Positions 25,717-38,337 are shown, counted from the first letter of the stretch. The stretch is DNA of 59,945 nt from Staphylococcus simulans (GCF_003043455.1 NZ_PZGG01000008.1:1-59945), one strand, 5' to 3'. Program-made: numbers and translations. Notes: generated by a model not told the origin, from the letters alone.

Positions 25717-28700
25717 TTGGCAGGTAAATTTGTCCAATATGGAAGACATCGTAAACGTAGAAATTACGCGAGAATTTCTGAGGTTTTAGAATTACCAAAC
25801 CTTATTGAAATTCAAACTAAATCTTATGAATGGTTCTTAAAAGAAGGCTTATTAGAAATGTTCCGTGACATTTCTCCAATCGAAGACTTCACAGGCAACC
25901 TTTCTTTAGAATTTGTAGATTATAGATTGGGTGAACCGAAATACGATTTAGAGGAATCTAAGAACCGCGACGCAACTTATGCTGCACCTCTTCGTGTCAA
26001 AGTGCGTCTTATTAACAAAGAAACAGGAGAAGTGAAAGACCAAGAAGTCTTCATGGGTGATTTCCCATTAATGACTGATACAGGTACTTTCGTGATCAAT
26101 GGTGCTGAACGTGTTATTGTATCACAATTAGTTCGTTCTCCATCCGTATACTTCAATGAAAAAATCGATAAAAATGGTCGTGAAAACTATGATGCGACAG
26201 TAATTCCTAACCGTGGTGCTTGGTTAGAATTCGAAACTGATGCGAAAGACATCGTTTACGTTCGTATCGATAGAACAAGAAAATTACCATTAACTGTATT
26301 ATTACGTGCTTTAGGTTATTCAACTGATCAATCAATTATTGATTTATTAGGTGACAACGAATACCTACGTAACACTTTAGAAAAAGATGGCACTGAAAAT
26401 ACAGATCAAGCACTATTAGAAATTTATGAACGTTTACGCCCTGGCGAACCACCTACAGTAGAAAACGCGAAAAGCTTGCTTTACTCTCGTTTCTTCGAAC
26501 CGAAACGTTATGACCTAGCAAGTGTTGGTCGCTATAAAATGAATAAAAAGCTTCATTTGAAACATCGTTTATTCAACCAAAAATTGGCTGAACCGATCGT
26601 TAATACTGAAACAGGTGAAATTGTTGCTGAAGAAGGCACAGTTTTAGACCGTCGTAAACTAGACGATATTATGGATGTTTTAGAATCTAACGCAAACATC
26701 GAAGTTGATGAGTTAGATGACAGCATCGTAAATGAACCTGTTGAAACACAATCAATTAAAATTTATGTACCGAATGATGAAGAAGGCCGCACAACAACAG
26801 TAATCGGTAATGCATTCCCTGATTCAGAAGTGAAATGTATTACACCAGCTGACATTGTTGCGTCTATGTCTTACTTCTTCAACTTATTGTATGGTGTAGG
26901 TCAAACAGATGATATTGACCACTTAGGTAACCGTCGTTTACGTTCAGTAGGCGAATTACTTCAAAACCAATTCAGAATCGGTTTATCAAGAATGGAACGT
27001 GTCGTTCGTGAAAGAATGTCTATTCAAGATACAGATTCTATTACACCACAACAATTAATCAACATTCGTCCAGTGATTGCATCTATCAAAGAATTCTTTG
27101 GTAGCTCTCAATTATCACAATTCATGGACCAAGCGAACCCATTAGCAGAGTTGACACATAAACGTCGTCTATCTGCCCTTGGACCTGGTGGTTTAACACG
27201 TGAACGTGCACAAATGGAAGTACGTGACGTGCATTACTCTCACTATGGCCGTATGTGTCCAATCGAGACACCAGAGGGTCCGAACATCGGTTTAATCAAC
27301 TCATTATCAAGTTATGCGCGTGTCAATGAATTTGGTTTCATTGAAACACCATATCGTAAAGTTGACCATGAGAAAAATGCGGTAACAGATCAAATCGATT
27401 ACCTTACTGCAGACGAAGAAGACAGCTATGTGGTTGCACAAGCGAACTCACGTTTAGATGACGAAGGTCATTTCTTAGACGAAGAAATCGTTTGTCGTTT
27501 CCGTGGTAACAACACAACTATGGATAGAGAGAAAATGGACTACATGGACGTTTCTCCTAAACAAGTTGTATCTGCAGCGACAGCATGTATCCCATTCTTA
27601 GAGAATGATGACTCTAACCGTGCGTTAATGGGTGCGAACATGCAACGTCAAGCAGTACCATTGATGAACCCTGAATCTCCATTCGTAGGTACAGGTATGG
27701 AACATGTGGCTGCACGTGACTCAGGTGCTGCTGTTATCAACAAGCATTTTGGTCGTGTAGAACATGTAGAATCTAACGAAATTAAAGTACGTCGTATTAT
27801 TGAAGAAGATGGTCAAGAATACGAAGGCGAAGTAGATACGTATAGATTAGCTAAATTCAAACGTTCTAACTCAGGTACTTGTTACAACCAACGCCCAATC
27901 GTTAAAGTCGGCGACGTTGTATCTCAAGGTGAAATCTTAGCTGACGGTCCTTCAATGGAACTTGGTGAGATGGCACTTGGACGTAACGTAGTAGTCGGAT
28001 TCATGACTTGGGACGGTTATAACTACGAGGATGCTGTTATCATGAGTGAACGTCTTGTTAAAGATGACGTTTATACTTCTATTCATATTGAAGAATATGA
28101 ATCTGAAGCACGTGATACAAAACTTGGACCTGAAGAAATTACACGTGACATCCCTAACGTTGCTGAAAGCGCACTTAAAAACTTAGATGAACGTGGTATC
28201 GTTTATGTAGGTGCAGAAGTGAAAGATGGTGACATCTTAGTTGGTAAAGTTACACCTAAAGGTGTTACTGAATTAACTGCTGAGGAACGTTTATTACACG
28301 CAATCTTCGGTGAAAAAGCACGTGAAGTTCGTGATACGTCATTACGTGTACCACATGGTGCAGGCGGTATCGTATTAGATGTCAAAGTCTTCAATCGTGA
28401 AGATGGCGATGATTCATTATCTCCAGGTGTAAACCAATTAGTACGTGTTTACATCGTTCAAAAACGTAAAATCCACGTTGGGGATAAAATGTGCGGTCGT
28501 CACGGTAACAAAGGGGTTATCTCTAAGATTGTTCCTGAAGAAGATATGCCTTATTTACCAGACGGCACACCAATCGATATCATGTTAAACCCACTAGGTG
28601 TACCATCACGTATGAACATCGGACAAGTACTTGAATTACACTTAGGTATGGCGGCTAAAAACTTAGGTATCCATGTAGCTTCACCAGTATTCGATGGTGC

Positions 28701-29268
28701 CAACGATGATGATGTATGGTCTACTATCGAAGAAGCAGGTATGGCAAGAGATGGTAAAACTGTATTATATGATGGACGTACAGGTGAACCATTCGATAAC
28801 CGTATCTCTGTCGGTGTAATGTACATGTTGAAACTTGCACACATGGTTGACGACAAATTACATGCGCGTTCAACTGGACCATACTCACTTGTTACACAAC
28901 AACCACTTGGTGGTAAAGCACAATTCGGTGGACAACGTTTCGGTGAGATGGAGGTATGGGCACTTGAAGCTTATGGTGCTGCATACACATTGCAAGAAAT
29001 CCTAACTTATAAATCTGATGACACTGTAGGTCGTGTAAAAACTTATGAAGCGATCGTTAAAGGTGAAAACATCTCTAGACCAAGTGTTCCTGAATCATTC
29101 CGCGTATTGATGAAAGAATTACAAAGTTTAGGTCTTGATGTTAAAGTCATGGATGAAAATGATAAAGAAATTGAAATGTCAGATATGGATGAAGATGATG
29201 TGCACGATCATAAAGTAAACATCCAACAATCTTCAATTCCTGAATCACAAAAAGAAACAACTGACTAA
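25717..29268 (+). CDS. rpoB: RpoB, RNA polymerase beta subunit
   Basis: A 1183-residue catalytic subunit. The rifampicin region near residue 465-490 reads [20 protein letters not shown], the usual drug-sensitive form, with no classical resistance change. Other landmarks are [16 protein letters not shown] and [15 protein letters not shown]. The start is TTG at 25717, after GAGGGGTGA, giving [20 protein letters not shown] as in other staphylococci. rpoC follows after 170 bases that contain a large hairpin. Confidence 0.99.
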   Translation: MAGKFVQYGRHRKRRNYARISEVLELPNLIEIQTKSYEWFLKEGLLEMFRDISPIEDFTGNLSLEFVDYRLGEPKYDLEESKNRDATYAAPLRVKVRLINKETGEVKDQEVFMGDFPLMTDTGTFVINGAERVIVSQLVRSPSVYFNEKIDKNGRENYDATVIPNRGAWLEFETDAKDIVYVRIDRTRKLPLTVLLRALGYSTDQSIIDLLGDNEYLRNTLEKDGTENTDQALLEIYERLRPGEPPTVENAKSLLYSRFFEPKRYDLASVGRYKMNKKLHLKHRLFNQKLAEPIVNTETGEIVAEEGTVLDRRKLDDIMDVLESNANIEVDELDDSIVNEPVETQSIKIYVPNDEEGRTTTVIGNAFPDSEVKCITPADIVASMSYFFNLLYGVGQTDDIDHLGNRRLRSVGELLQNQFRIGLSRMERVVRERMSIQDTDSITPQQLINIRPVIASIKEFFGSSQLSQFMDQANPLAELTHKRRLSALGPGGLTRERAQMEVRDVHYSHYGRMCPIETPEGPNIGLINSLSSYARVNEFGFIETPYRKVDHEKNAVTDQIDYLTADEEDSYVVAQANSRLDDEGHFLDEEIVCRFRGNNTTMDREKMDYMDVSPKQVVSAATACIPFLENDDSNRALMGANMQRQAVPLMNPESPFVGTGMEHVAARDSGAAVINKHFGRVEHVESNEIKVRRIIEEDGQEYEGEVDTYRLAKFKRSNSGTCYNQRPIVKVGDVVSQGEILADGPSMELGEMALGRNVVVGFMTWDGYNYEDAVIMSERLVKDDVYTSIHIEEYESEARDTKLGPEEITRDIPNVAESALKNLDERGIVYVGAEVKDGDILVGKVTPKGVTELTAEERLLHAIFGEKAREVRDTSLRVPHGAGGIVLDVKVFNREDGDDSLSPGVNQLVRVYIVQKRKIHVGDKMCGRHGNKGVISKIVPEEDMPYLPDGTPIDIMLNPLGVPSRMNIGQVLELHLGMAAKNLGIHVASPVFDGANDDDVWSTIEEAGMARDGKTVLYDGRTGEPFDNRISVGVMYMLKLAHMVDDKLHARSTGPYSLVTQQPLGGKAQFGGQRFGEMEVWALEAYGAAYTLQEILTYKSDDTVGRVKTYEAIVKGENISRPSVPESFRVLMKELQSLGLDVKVMDENDKEIEMSDMDEDDVHDHKVNIQQSSIPESQKETTD

Positions 29269-29313
29269 TTCATTTCGGTGTTCAATAAGCAAATAGCGTA
29301 ATGTTAAAAATTC

Positions 29314-29373
29314 AAATATTGTAAGGCTGCATTAGGCAATGTACTGCATTGCCTTTATGCACCTTTAATATTT
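29314..29373 (+). other. Large bulged hairpin between rpoB and rpoC
   Basis: AAATATT, GCAT and AGGCAATG (29314-29341) pair in order with CATTGCCT, ATGC and AATATTT (29347-29373) around a 5-base loop. No T tract of terminator quality follows. It could be an RNase III processing site or an mRNA stability element. The role is inferred. Confidence 0.6.
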
Positions 29374-29423
29374 TTCAATTTATTGATCATTTATCAATCA
29401 AATAGCACAGCTAATCTAAATTG

Positions 29424-29440
29424 AAGGAGGTAGGCTCCTT
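29424..29440 (+). promoter_or_regulatory. rpoC ribosome-binding site inside a small hairpin
   Basis: AAGGAG (29424-29429) is fully complementary to CTCCTT (29435-29440), whose last TT belongs to the TTG start codon. The Shine-Dalgarno sequence and start codon can therefore close on each other in a 6-bp hairpin with a 5-base loop. Confidence 0.6.
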
Positions 29441-32400
29441 GATTGATGTAAATAATTTCCATTATATGAAAATCGGCCTTGCTTCACCTGAAAAGATTCG
29501 TTCATGGTCATATGGTGAGGTTAAGAAACCCGAAACAATCAACTATCGTACTTTAAAACCTGAAAAAGATGGTTTATTCTGTGAAAGAATTTTCGGACCT
29601 ACAAAAGACTGGGAATGTAGTTGCGGTAAGTACAAACGTGTGCGTTATAAAGGTATGGTTTGTGACCGTTGCGGCGTTGAAGTAACGAAATCAAAAGTAC
29701 GTCGTGAAAGAATGGGCCACATTGAACTTGCGGCACCAGTTTCACACATTTGGTACTTCAAAGGTATCCCAAGTCGTATGGGTCTATTATTAGATATGTC
29801 TCCAAGATCACTTGAAGAAGTTATCTACTTCGCATCATATGTTGTGGTTGATCCAGGCCCAACAGGTCTTGAGAAAAAATCATTACTTTCTGAAGCAGAA
29901 TTCAGAGACTATTATGATAAATTCCCAGGTCAATTCGTAGCAAAAATGGGTGCTGAAGGTATTAAAGATTTATTATCTGAAATTGACTTAGATGAAGAGT
30001 TGAAAGACTTACGTACTGAATTAGAATCAGCAACTGGACAAAGATTGACTCGTGCAATCAAACGTTTAGAAGTTGTTGAATCATTCAGAAACTCTGGTAA
30101 CGAACCTTCATGGATGATTTTGGATGTACTTCCAATTATCCCACCAGAAATCCGTCCAATGGTTCAATTAGACGGTGGACGTTTTGCGACAAGTGACTTG
30201 AACGACTTATACCGTCGTGTTATCAACCGTAATAACCGTTTGAAACGTTTATTAGATTTAGGTGCGCCTGGTATCATCGTTCAAAACGAAAAACGTATGT
30301 TGCAAGAAGCAGTAGATGCGTTAATCGATAACGGTCGTCGTGGTCGTCCAGTAACTGGTCCGGGTAACCGTCCTTTAAAATCACTTTCACATATGTTGAA
30401 AGGTAAACAAGGTCGTTTCCGTCAAAACTTATTAGGTAAACGTGTTGACTACTCTGGTCGTTCTGTTATCGCAGTAGGTCCAGGCCTTAAAATGTATCAA
30501 TGTGGTCTGCCTAAAGAAATGGCGTTAGAATTATTCAAACCTTTCGTAATGAAAGAATTAGTTCAACGCGAAATCGCTACAAACATCAAAAATGCGAAAA
30601 GCAAAATTGAACGTATGGAAGATGAAGTATGGGATGTTTTAGAAGACGTTATCAAAGAACACCCAGTACTCCTTAACCGTGCACCAACGTTGCACAGACT
30701 AGGTATCCAAGCGTTCGAACCAACATTAGTTGAAGGTCGTGCGATTCGTTTACACCCATTGGTAACAACAGCTTATAACGCTGACTTCGATGGTGACCAA
30801 ATGGCCGTACACGTACCTTTATCTAAAGAAGCACAAGCAGAAGCACGTATGTTAATGCTTGCAGCTCAAAACATCTTGAACCCTAAAGATGGTAAACCAG
30901 TTGTTACACCATCACAAGATATGGTACTTGGTAACTATTACCTTACTTTAGAACGTAAAGATGCAGTGAATACAGGTGCAATCTTTAACGATGCAAACGA
31001 AGTGTTGAAAGCATACCAAAATGGTTATGTTCACTTGCATACACGTATTGGTGTACACGCAGGTTCATTCAACAACCCTACATTCACTGAAGAACAAAAT
31101 CGTAAGATCTTAACTACAACTGTAGGTAAAGTAATCTTTAACGAAATTATTCCGGATTCATTTGCTTATATTAATGAACCGTCTCAAACAAACTTAGAAG
31201 ACAAAACACCTGATAAATACTTCGTCAGCGCAACTGAGTTAGGCGAAGGCGGCTTAAAAGCATACTTTGAAGAACAAGAACTTGTTGATCCATTCAACAA
31301 AAAATTCTTAGGAAATATCATTGCAGAAGTGTTCAATCGCTTCAGCATTACTGATACATCAATGATGCTTGACCGTATGAAAGACTTAGGTTTCAAATAC
31401 TCTTCTAAAGCAGGTATCACTGTTGGTGTATCTGACATCGTGGTATTACCTGATAAACAAGAAATCTTAGATGAACACGAAAAATTAGTTGAACGTGTTC
31501 AAAAACAATATAACCGTGGTTTAATCACTGAAGAAGAACGTTACAATGCTGTCGTTGAAATCTGGACAGATGCTAAGGATGAAATTCAAGGTAAATTGAT
31601 GAAATCCCTAGAAAAAACGAACCCAATCTTCATGATGAGTGACTCTGGTGCCCGTGGTAACGCATCTAACTTTACTCAGTTAGCTGGTATGCGTGGTCTG
31701 ATGGCCGCACCATCTGGTAAAATCATCGAGTTACCAATCACTTCTTCATTCCGTGAAGGTTTAACAGTATTAGAGTACTTCATCTCTACTCACGGTGCGC
31801 GTAAAGGTCTTGCCGATACAGCACTTAAAACTGCCGATTCAGGTTACCTTACTCGTCGTCTTGTTGACGTTGCACAAGATGTTATCGTTCGTGAAGAAGA
31901 TTGCGGAACTGACCGTGGTCTACTTGTATCTGACATCAAAGAAGGTACAGAAATGATCGAACCATTCATCGAACGTATTGAAGGCCGTTACTCTAAAGAA
32001 ACGGTACGTCATCCAGAAACTGATGAAGTTCTTGTGAAACCAGATCAATTGATTACACCAGAAATCGCAAAACGCATTACTGATGCAGGCATTAACCAAA
32101 TGTACATCCGTTCAGCATTTACATGTAATACACGTCATGGTGTATGTGAAAAATGTTACGGTAAAAACCTTGCGACTGGTGAAAAAGTTGAAGTTGGTGA
32201 AGCGGTTGGTACAATCGCAGCGCAATCTATCGGTGAACCAGGTACACAGCTTACAATGCGTACCTTCCATACAGGTGGGGTAGCCGGAAGCGATATCACT
32301 CAAGGTCTTCCACGTATCCAAGAGATCTTCGAAGCACGTAACCCTAAAGGTCAAGCTGTTATTACTGACATTGAAGGTACTGTCGAAGACATCAAACTTG

Positions 32401-33080
32401 CGAAAGACCGTCAACAAGAAATCGTGATTAAAGGTGCTAACGAAACAAGATCATATCTTGCTTCAGGTACTTCACGTCTTAAAGTTGAAAAAGGCCAAAG
32501 CGTTGAACGCGGTGAAGTTTTAACTGAAGGTTCTATCGAGCCTAAGCACTACTTATCAGTAGCAGGCTTAAATGCGACTGAAAGCTACTTGCTTAAAGAA
32601 GTTCAAAAAGTTTACCGTATGCAAGGTGTAGAAATCGACGATAAACACGTTGAGGTTATGGTTCGTCAAATGTTACGTAAAGTACGTATCATTGAAGCTG
32701 GTGATACAAAACTATTACCAGGTTCATTAGTAGACATCCACAACTTCACAGATGCAAACAGAGAAGCATTCAAAGACCGCAAACGTCCAGCAACTGCAAA
32801 ACCAGTATTGCTTGGTATTACAAAAGCGTCTCTTGAAACAGAAAGCTTCTTATCAGCAGCATCATTCCAAGAAACAACTCGTGTCCTTACAGATGCAGCA
32901 ATCAAAGGTAAACGCGATGACTTACTTGGACTTAAAGAGAACGTTATTATCGGTAAATTGATTCCTGCAGGTACAGGTATGAGACGTTATAGCGAAGCTA
33001 AATACGAAAAACATATCGACCCTCAAGTGAAAGAAGCAGTTGAGGAACTTGCAGCGGATACAAATACACCGCAACAATAA
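29439..33080 (+). CDS. rpoC: RpoC, RNA polymerase beta' subunit
   Basis: A 1213-residue subunit. The magnesium-binding catalytic loop is [12 protein letters not shown]. The N-terminal zinc ribbon uses the cysteines of CSCGKY and CDRCG, and a second cysteine cluster is [15 protein letters not shown] near 890. The trigger-loop region has [19 protein letters not shown]. The frame opens earlier, but the start is TTG at 29439, which gives [20 protein letters not shown] as in S. aureus. Translation may be tuned by the hairpin over its start. Confidence 0.99.
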   Translation: MIDVNNFHYMKIGLASPEKIRSWSYGEVKKPETINYRTLKPEKDGLFCERIFGPTKDWECSCGKYKRVRYKGMVCDRCGVEVTKSKVRRERMGHIELAAPVSHIWYFKGIPSRMGLLLDMSPRSLEEVIYFASYVVVDPGPTGLEKKSLLSEAEFRDYYDKFPGQFVAKMGAEGIKDLLSEIDLDEELKDLRTELESATGQRLTRAIKRLEVVESFRNSGNEPSWMILDVLPIIPPEIRPMVQLDGGRFATSDLNDLYRRVINRNNRLKRLLDLGAPGIIVQNEKRMLQEAVDALIDNGRRGRPVTGPGNRPLKSLSHMLKGKQGRFRQNLLGKRVDYSGRSVIAVGPGLKMYQCGLPKEMALELFKPFVMKELVQREIATNIKNAKSKIERMEDEVWDVLEDVIKEHPVLLNRAPTLHRLGIQAFEPTLVEGRAIRLHPLVTTAYNADFDGDQMAVHVPLSKEAQAEARMLMLAAQNILNPKDGKPVVTPSQDMVLGNYYLTLERKDAVNTGAIFNDANEVLKAYQNGYVHLHTRIGVHAGSFNNPTFTEEQNRKILTTTVGKVIFNEIIPDSFAYINEPSQTNLEDKTPDKYFVSATELGEGGLKAYFEEQELVDPFNKKFLGNIIAEVFNRFSITDTSMMLDRMKDLGFKYSSKAGITVGVSDIVVLPDKQEILDEHEKLVERVQKQYNRGLITEEERYNAVVEIWTDAKDEIQGKLMKSLEKTNPIFMMSDSGARGNASNFTQLAGMRGLMAAPSGKIIELPITSSFREGLTVLEYFISTHGARKGLADTALKTADSGYLTRRLVDVAQDVIVREEDCGTDRGLLVSDIKEGTEMIEPFIERIEGRYSKETVRHPETDEVLVKPDQLITPEIAKRITDAGINQMYIRSAFTCNTRHGVCEKCYGKNLATGEKVEVGEAVGTIAAQSIGEPGTQLTMRTFHTGGVAGSDITQGLPRIQEIFEARNPKGQAVITDIEGTVEDIKLAKDRQQEIVIKGANETRSYLASGTSRLKVEKGQSVERGEVLTEGSIEPKHYLSVAGLNATESYLLKEVQKVYRMQGVEIDDKHVEVMVRQMLRKVRIIEAGDTKLLPGSLVDIHNFTDANREAFKDRKRPATAKPVLLGITKASLETESFLSAASFQETTRVLTDAAIKGKRDDLLGLKENVIIGKLIPAGTGMRRYSEAKYEKHIDPQVKEAVEELAADTNTPQQ

Positions 33081-33097
33081 ACTTCAAATTATAAATC

Positions 33098-33140
33098 AGC
33101 CAATACCACTTTCTGAAAAGAAAGCCGGTATTGGCTTTTC
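33098..33140 (+). terminator. rpoBC terminator
   Basis: AGCCAATACC (33098-33107) pairs perfectly with GGTATTGGCT (33127-33136), with an inner TTCT/AGAA stem and a following T stretch. Confidence 0.9.
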
Positions 33141-33236
33141 TATGCTTTGAAATACAGAGACAATTCTGGATATCTGTTGAAATTTTCACCGAATTTGTTA
33201 TCATTAAAAAAGTCAGCATTATATTGAATAATTGTG

Positions 33237-33265
33237 TTGACGCAACCTATGGAAAGTGTTACTAT
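33237..33265 (+). promoter_or_regulatory. Promoter of the rpsL-rpsG-fusA operon
   Basis: TTGACG (33237-33242) and TACTAT (33260-33265) with a 17-base spacer, and TGT directly before the -10 (extended -10). It lies 40 bases before the L7Ae-like gene. Confidence 0.82.
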
Positions 33266-33304
33266 TATAAAGGTTGATGCAAGCAGAACTTTGGAGGATA
33301 ATCA

Positions 33305-33559
33305 ATGTCTAATGAAAAAGTTGCACGCTTAAACAAACACCATAAGGTTGTTGGTTTGAAAGAGACGCTCAAAGCACTCAAGAAGAACCAAGTTACATCA
33401 TTGATTATTGCTCAAGACGTTGAAGTTTATTTGCTGTCAGACGTGTTAAGTAAGATCAATCATAGCGATATTCCTGTTTCATTTTTCGAAAGCAAGAAAG
33501 CTTTAGGAGAATATGCAGGTATCAACGTAGATGCAGCAGTCGTTGCTCTATTGAAATGA
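33305..33559 (+). CDS. L7Ae/L30e/S12e/Gadd45-family ribosomal protein (YbxF-like)
   Basis: An 84-residue K-turn-binding protein of the L7Ae family ([39 protein letters not shown]). B. subtilis YbxF binds kink-turn RNAs. The exact role in the ribosome is uncertain. It sits upstream of rpsL as usual. ATG at 33305 follows GGAGG. After it TTAGTAAG/CTTACTAA (33563-33586) with a T-rich tail may be a weak terminator before rpsL. Confidence 0.92.
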   Translation: MSNEKVARLNKHHKVVGLKETLKALKKNQVTSLIIAQDVEVYLLSDVLSKINHSDIPVSFFESKKALGEYAGINVDAAVVALLK

Positions 33560-33656
33560 GAATTAGTAAGTAATTGCGCTTACTAAATTTTATTTAACCT
33601 AAAAATGAACCACCTGGATGTGTGGGATTATAAAACAGGAGAGGAGGACATCTTAA

Positions 33657-34070
33657 ATGCCTACTATTAACCAATTAGTACGTAAACCAAGAAAAAGCAA
33701 AGCTAAGAAATCAGATTCACCAGCTTTGAACAAAGGTTTTAACAGTATGAGAAAACAATTTACTGACTTGAACTCACCACAAAAACGTGGCGTATGTACT
33801 CGTGTTGGTACAATGACACCTAAAAAACCTAACTCAGCGTTACGTAAATATGCTCGTGTTCGTTTATCAAACAACATCGAAGTAAACGCATATATCCCTG
33901 GTATCGGCCATAACTTACAAGAACACAGTGTTGTACTTGTACGTGGAGGTCGTGTAAAAGACTTACCTGGTGTGCGTTACCATATCGTTCGTGGTGCACT
34001 TGATACTTCAGGTGTAGAAGGTCGTATGCAAAGCCGTTCATTATACGGTACAAAACGTCCTAAAAAATAA
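33657..34070 (+). CDS. rpsL: Ribosomal protein uS12
   Basis: A 137-residue 30S decoding-centre protein. The segments [20 protein letters not shown] and [19 protein letters not shown] contain the lysines where streptomycin-resistance changes occur. Both are in the usual sensitive form (PKKPNS). ATG at 33657 follows GAGGAGG. Confidence 0.99.
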   Translation: MPTINQLVRKPRKSKAKKSDSPALNKGFNSMRKQFTDLNSPQKRGVCTRVGTMTPKKPNSALRKYARVRLSNNIEVNAYIPGIGHNLQEHSVVLVRGGRVKDLPGVRYHIVRGALDTSGVEGRMQSRSLYGTKRPKK

Positions 34071-34140
34071 GTTTAAGATTACGTAAATTTTCGAGATAAA
34101 TTTTGAGATTATACTATAATATGAAGGGAGGACTCTGATT

Positions 34141-34611
34141 ATGCCTCGTAAAGGATCAGTACCAAAAAGAGACGTCTTACCAGATCCAATTCACAACTCT
34201 AAGTTAGTGACTAAATTGATTAACAAAATCATGTTAGATGGTAAGCGCGGAACAGCTCAAAGAATTCTTTATTCAGCATTTGACCTTGTACAAGAACGCA
34301 GTGGTCGCGATGCAATGGAAGTTTTCGATGAAGCAATTAACAATATCATGCCAGTATTAGAAGTTAAAGCACGCCGTGTAGGTGGCTCTAACTATCAAGT
34401 ACCTGTAGAAGTACGTCCAGAGCGTCGTACGACTTTAGGTTTACGTTGGTTAGTTAACTATTCACGTCTTCGTGGTGAAAAAACTATGGAAGAACGTTTA
34501 GCTAACGAAATCTTAGATGCAGCTAACAACACAGGTGGCGCAGTTAAGAAACGTGAAGATGTACACAAAATGGCTGAAGCGAACAAAGCATTCGCTCATT
34601 ACCGCTGGTAA
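34141..34611 (+). CDS. rpsG: Ribosomal protein uS7
   Basis: A 156-residue primary 16S-binding protein of the 30S head ([20 protein letters not shown], and the hairpin region [20 protein letters not shown]). ATG at 34141 follows GGGAGG. TATAAT at 34115-34120 lies in the rpsL-rpsG gap but has no good -35, so the genes are taken as one operon. Confidence 0.99.
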   Translation: MPRKGSVPKRDVLPDPIHNSKLVTKLINKIMLDGKRGTAQRILYSAFDLVQERSGRDAMEVFDEAINNIMPVLEVKARRVGGSNYQVPVEVRPERRTTLGLRWLVNYSRLRGEKTMEERLANEILDAANNTGGAVKKREDVHKMAEANKAFAHYRW

Positions 34612-34723
34612 GATTCAAGGTTTAACCCTGAGCGTGTTCAAATGGTATATTCCAAGGCATGCTTAGGGCATCGCCATATTCAAAGTATTTACTCAAGTAA
34701 TTACTGGAAGGAGAAAAAATACA

Positions 34724-36805
34724 ATGGCTAGAGACTTTTCTTTGGAAAAAACTCGTAACATTGGTATCATGGCTCACATTGACGCTGGTAAAACAACTAC
34801 AACTGAACGTATCTTGTTTTACACAGGCCGTATCCACAAAATTGGTGAAACTCACGATGGTGGGGCACAAATGGACTGGATGGAACAAGAACAAGACCGT
34901 GGTATCACAATCACATCAGCAGCAACAACTGCACAATGGCATGATTACCGTGTCAACATTATCGATACACCAGGACACGTAGACTTCACAGTTGAGGTTG
35001 AACGTTCATTACGTGTACTTGACGGTGCGGTTACAGTACTTGATGCTCAATCAGGTGTTGAACCACAAACTGAAACAGTTTGGCGTCAAGCTACAACTTA
35101 TGGAGTTCCTCGTATCGTATTCGTAAACAAAATGGACAAAATCGGTGCGAACTTCGAATACGCAGTAAGCACATTGCATGATCGTTTGGATGCAAACGCT
35201 CAAGCTGTTCAATTACCTATCGGTGCTGAAGACGAATTCGAAGCAATCATTGACTTAGTTACAATGAAATGTTTCCAATACAATGGTGACTTCGGTGAAG
35301 AAGTAGTAGAAATCGAAATTCCAGAAGACTACAAAGCGAAAGCAGCTGAAGCTCGTGAAACATTAATCGAATCAGTTGCAGAAGTTAACGAAGACTTAAT
35401 GGAAAAATATCTTGAAGGTGAAGAAATTTCAATTGACGAATTGAAAGCAGCAATCCGTCAAGCTACTTTAGATATCGAATTCTACCCAGTACTTTGCGGT
35501 ACTGCATTCAAAAACAAAGGTGTTCAATTAATGCTTGACGCTGTAATTGACTACCTACCATCACCATTAGATGTTAAACCAATCATTGGTCACCGTGCTA
35601 GCAATCCTGATGAAGAAATCATTGCTAGAGCAGATGATGATGCAGAATTCGCTGCATTAGCATTCAAAGTTATGACTGACCCTTATGTTGGTAAATTAAC
35701 ATTCTTCCGTGTGTACTCAGGTACTATGAACTCTGGTTCATACGTGAAAAACTCTACTAAAGACAAACGTGAACGTGTAGGTCGTTTACTACAAATGCAC
35801 GCGAACACTCGTAAAGAAATCGGAACAGTTTACTCAGGCGATATCGCAGCTGCGGTAGGTCTTAAAGAAACTGGTACTGGTGATACTTTATGTGGTGAGA
35901 AAAATGACATTATCTTGGAATCAATGGAATTCCCAGAACCTGTTATTCACTTGTCTGTAGAACCAAAATCTAAAGCTGACCAAGATAAAATGACTCAAGC
36001 TTTAGTTAAATTACAAGAAGAAGACCCAACATTCCATGCACACACTGATGAAGAAACTGGACAAGTTATCATCGGCGGTATGGGTGAGCTTCACTTAGAC
36101 ATTCTTGTAGACCGTATGAAAAAAGAATTTAACGTTGAAGCTAACGTTGGTGCGCCAATGGTTTCATACCGTGAAACATTCAAAACACCAGCTAAAGTTC
36201 AAGGTAAATTCTCTCGTCAATCTGGTGGTCGTGGTCAATACGGTGATGTTCACATTGAATTCACACCAAACGAAGTTGGCGCAGGATTCGAATTCGAAAA
36301 CGCTATCGTTGGTGGTGTAGTTCCACGTGAATACATTCCATCAGTTGAAGCTGGTCTTAAAGATGCTATGGAAAACGGTGTATTAGCTGGTTATCCATTA
36401 ATCGACGTTAAAGCTAAACTTTATGATGGTTCATACCATGATGTCGATTCATCTGAAATGGCCTTCAAAATCGCTGCTTCATTAGCACTTAAAGAAGCTG
36501 CTAAAGTTGCAGATCCAGTAATCTTAGAACCAATGATGAAAGTTGAAATCTTAATGCCTGAAGAATACATGGGTGACATCATGGGTGACGTAACAGCTCG
36601 TCGTGGACGTGTTGATGGTATGGAACCTCGTGGTAACGCTCAAATGGTTCGTGCATTCGTACCACTTTCAGAAATGTTCGGTTACGCAACTTCATTACGT
36701 TCTAACACTCAAGGTCGCGGTACTTACACTATGTACTTCGATCACTATGAAGAAGTACCTAAATCAATTTCTGAAGAAATCATCAAGAAAAATAAAGGTG
36801 AATAA
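34724..36805 (+). CDS. fusA: FusA, elongation factor G
   Basis: A 693-residue translocase GTPase. G1 is [14 protein letters not shown] (near 17-30), G3 is DTPGHVDFT and G4 is NKMDK. Domain IV has SYRETF and [15 protein letters not shown]. The fusidic-acid pocket segment [11 protein letters not shown] has the usual sensitive residues. ATG at 34724 follows GGAAGGAG. It ends the rpsL-rpsG-fusA group, with tuf 187 bases downstream behind its own promoter. Confidence 0.99.
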   Translation: MARDFSLEKTRNIGIMAHIDAGKTTTTERILFYTGRIHKIGETHDGGAQMDWMEQEQDRGITITSAATTAQWHDYRVNIIDTPGHVDFTVEVERSLRVLDGAVTVLDAQSGVEPQTETVWRQATTYGVPRIVFVNKMDKIGANFEYAVSTLHDRLDANAQAVQLPIGAEDEFEAIIDLVTMKCFQYNGDFGEEVVEIEIPEDYKAKAAEARETLIESVAEVNEDLMEKYLEGEEISIDELKAAIRQATLDIEFYPVLCGTAFKNKGVQLMLDAVIDYLPSPLDVKPIIGHRASNPDEEIIARADDDAEFAALAFKVMTDPYVGKLTFFRVYSGTMNSGSYVKNSTKDKRERVGRLLQMHANTRKEIGTVYSGDIAAAVGLKETGTGDTLCGEKNDIILESMEFPEPVIHLSVEPKSKADQDKMTQALVKLQEEDPTFHAHTDEETGQVIIGGMGELHLDILVDRMKKEFNVEANVGAPMVSYRETFKTPAKVQGKFSRQSGGRGQYGDVHIEFTPNEVGAGFEFENAIVGGVVPREYIPSVEAGLKDAMENGVLAGYPLIDVKAKLYDGSYHDVDSSEMAFKIAASLALKEAAKVADPVILEPMMKVEILMPEEYMGDIMGDVTARRGRVDGMEPRGNAQMVRAFVPLSEMFGYATSLRSNTQGRGTYTMYFDHYEEVPKSISEEIIKKNKGE

Positions 36806-36856
36806 TTAATTCCCTTTAGAAACTTGCACAAGAACTGACTTGGCAGGTCTCATGAA

Positions 36857-36902
36857 TTGATTTTTTGAGGAAAATGCTTTATAAAGGAATTAGTCCTTTA
36901 TA
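36857..36902 (+). promoter_or_regulatory. tuf promoter overlapping a palindrome
   Basis: TTGATT (36857-36862) and TATAAA (36880-36885) are 17 bases apart. The -10 is the left end of a perfect 9-bp inverted repeat, TATAAAGGA (36880-36888) and TCCTTTATA (36894-36902). Confidence 0.6.
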
Positions 36903-36918
36903 CAACTTAACAATAAAG

Positions 36919-36949
36919 CTCTCATGATGGTGAGAAACTATCATGAGAG
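36919..36949 (+). other. Perfect hairpin in the tuf leader
   Basis: CTCTCATGAT (36919-36928) pairs perfectly with ATCATGAGAG (36940-36949) around an 11-base loop, 44 bases before tuf. There is no T tract, so it is not a typical terminator. mRNA stabilisation or processing is possible. Confidence 0.6.
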
Positions 36950-36992
36950 ATAATTTAAATAACTTTTTAACAAGAAGAGGAGAGATTTCATA

Positions 36993-38180
36993 ATGGCTAA
37001 AGAAAAATTCGATCGCTCAAAAGAACATGCCAATATTGGTACTATCGGTCACGTTGACCATGGTAAAACAACATTAACAGCTGCAATCGCAACTGTATTA
37101 GCAAAAAATGGTGACACTGTAGCACAATCATACGACATGATTGACAACGCTCCAGAAGAAAAAGAACGTGGTATTACAATCAATACTTCACACATCGAGT
37201 ATCAAACTGACAAACGTCACTATGCTCACGTTGACTGCCCAGGACACGCTGACTATGTTAAAAACATGATCACTGGTGCTGCTCAAATGGACGGCGGTAT
37301 CTTAGTAGTATCTGCTGCAGATGGTCCAATGCCACAAACTCGTGAACACATCTTATTATCACGTAACGTTGGTGTACCAGCTTTAGTTGTATTCTTAAAC
37401 AAAGCTGACATGGTTGACGACGAAGAATTATTAGAATTAGTTGAAATGGAAGTTCGTGACTTATTATCTGAATACGACTTCCCTGGTGACGATGTACCAG
37501 TTATCGTTGGTTCTGCATTAAAAGCTTTAGAAGGCGACCCAGAATACGAACAAAAAATCTTAGACTTAATGCAAGCTGTAGATGACTACATCCCAACTCC
37601 AGAACGTGACTCTGATAAACCATTCATGATGCCAGTTGAGGACGTATTCTCAATCACTGGTCGTGGTACTGTAGCAACAGGCCGTGTTGAACGTGGTCAA
37701 ATCAAAGTCGGTGAAGAAGTTGAAATCATCGGTATCACTGAAGAAAGCAAAAAAACAACAGTTACAGGCGTAGAAATGTTCCGTAAATTATTAGACTACG
37801 CTGAAGCTGGTGACAACATCGGTGCTTTATTACGTGGTGTTGCACGTGAAGACGTACAACGTGGACAAGTATTAGCAGCTCCTGGCTCTATTACTCCACA
37901 CACAAAATTCAAAGCTGATGTTTACGTTTTATCTAAAGAAGAAGGTGGACGTCACACTCCATTCTTCACTAACTACCGCCCACAATTCTACTTCCGTACT
38001 ACTGACGTAACTGGCGTTGTTCACTTACCAGAAGGTACTGAAATGGTTATGCCTGGCGATAACGTAGAAATGACTGTTGAATTGATCGCTCCAATCGCGA
38101 TTGAAGACGGTACTCGTTTCTCTATCCGTGAAGGTGGACGTACTGTAGGATCAGGCGTTGTTACTGAAATCCAAGCATAA
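36993..38180 (+). CDS. tuf: Tuf, elongation factor Tu
   Basis: A 395-residue GTPase that carries aminoacyl-tRNA to the ribosome. G1 is GHVDHGKTT (near 19-27), the switch regions include [11 protein letters not shown] and [12 protein letters not shown], and G4 is NKAD. Domains 2 and 3 are complete ([14 protein letters not shown] onward). ATG at 36993 follows GGAGAG. It is probably transcribed from its own promoter as well as by read-through from fusA. Confidence 0.99.
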   Translation: MAKEKFDRSKEHANIGTIGHVDHGKTTLTAAIATVLAKNGDTVAQSYDMIDNAPEEKERGITINTSHIEYQTDKRHYAHVDCPGHADYVKNMITGAAQMDGGILVVSAADGPMPQTREHILLSRNVGVPALVVFLNKADMVDDEELLELVEMEVRDLLSEYDFPGDDVPVIVGSALKALEGDPEYEQKILDLMQAVDDYIPTPERDSDKPFMMPVEDVFSITGRGTVATGRVERGQIKVGEEVEIIGITEESKKTTVTGVEMFRKLLDYAEAGDNIGALLRGVAREDVQRGQVLAAPGSITPHTKFKADVYVLSKEEGGRHTPFFTNYRPQFYFRTTDVTGVVHLPEGTEMVMPGDNVEMTVELIAPIAIEDGTRFSIREGGRTVGSGVVTEIQA

Positions 38181-38211
38181 TTTCGACTTAACTTAAGTTG
38201 ATTTTTAATAG

Positions 38212-38241
38212 AGAGCTCCTCTTTTGAGGGGTTCTTTTTTT
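38212..38241 (+). terminator. tuf terminator
   Basis: AGAGCTCCTC (38212-38221) pairs with GAGGGGTTCT (38226-38235), with two G-T pairs and a TTTT loop, followed by seven T. Confidence 0.9.
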
Positions 38242-38288
38242 ACATACATTTTTTATTGATACGCTTATCAGCATATTGTTTAACATAA

Positions 38289-38329
38289 AAACACGCGTAC
38301 ACATCATTTCTACATGTGTACGCGTGTTT
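38289..38329. terminator. Terminator of the M20 amidohydrolase gene (bidirectional)
   Basis: AAACACGCGTACACAT (38289-38304) and ATGTGTACGCGTGTTT (38314-38329) form a perfect 16-bp stem with a 9-base loop and A/T flanks on both sides. It ends the minus-strand gene and backs up the tuf terminator. Confidence 0.9.
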
Positions 38330-38337
38330 ATTTTGAT

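Noticed and set aside
27090-27180. Rifampicin-resistance changes in rpoB, fusidic-acid changes in fusA and streptomycin changes in rpsL
   Set aside because: The resistance-determining segments read as the usual sensitive sequences at the positions I can recognise.
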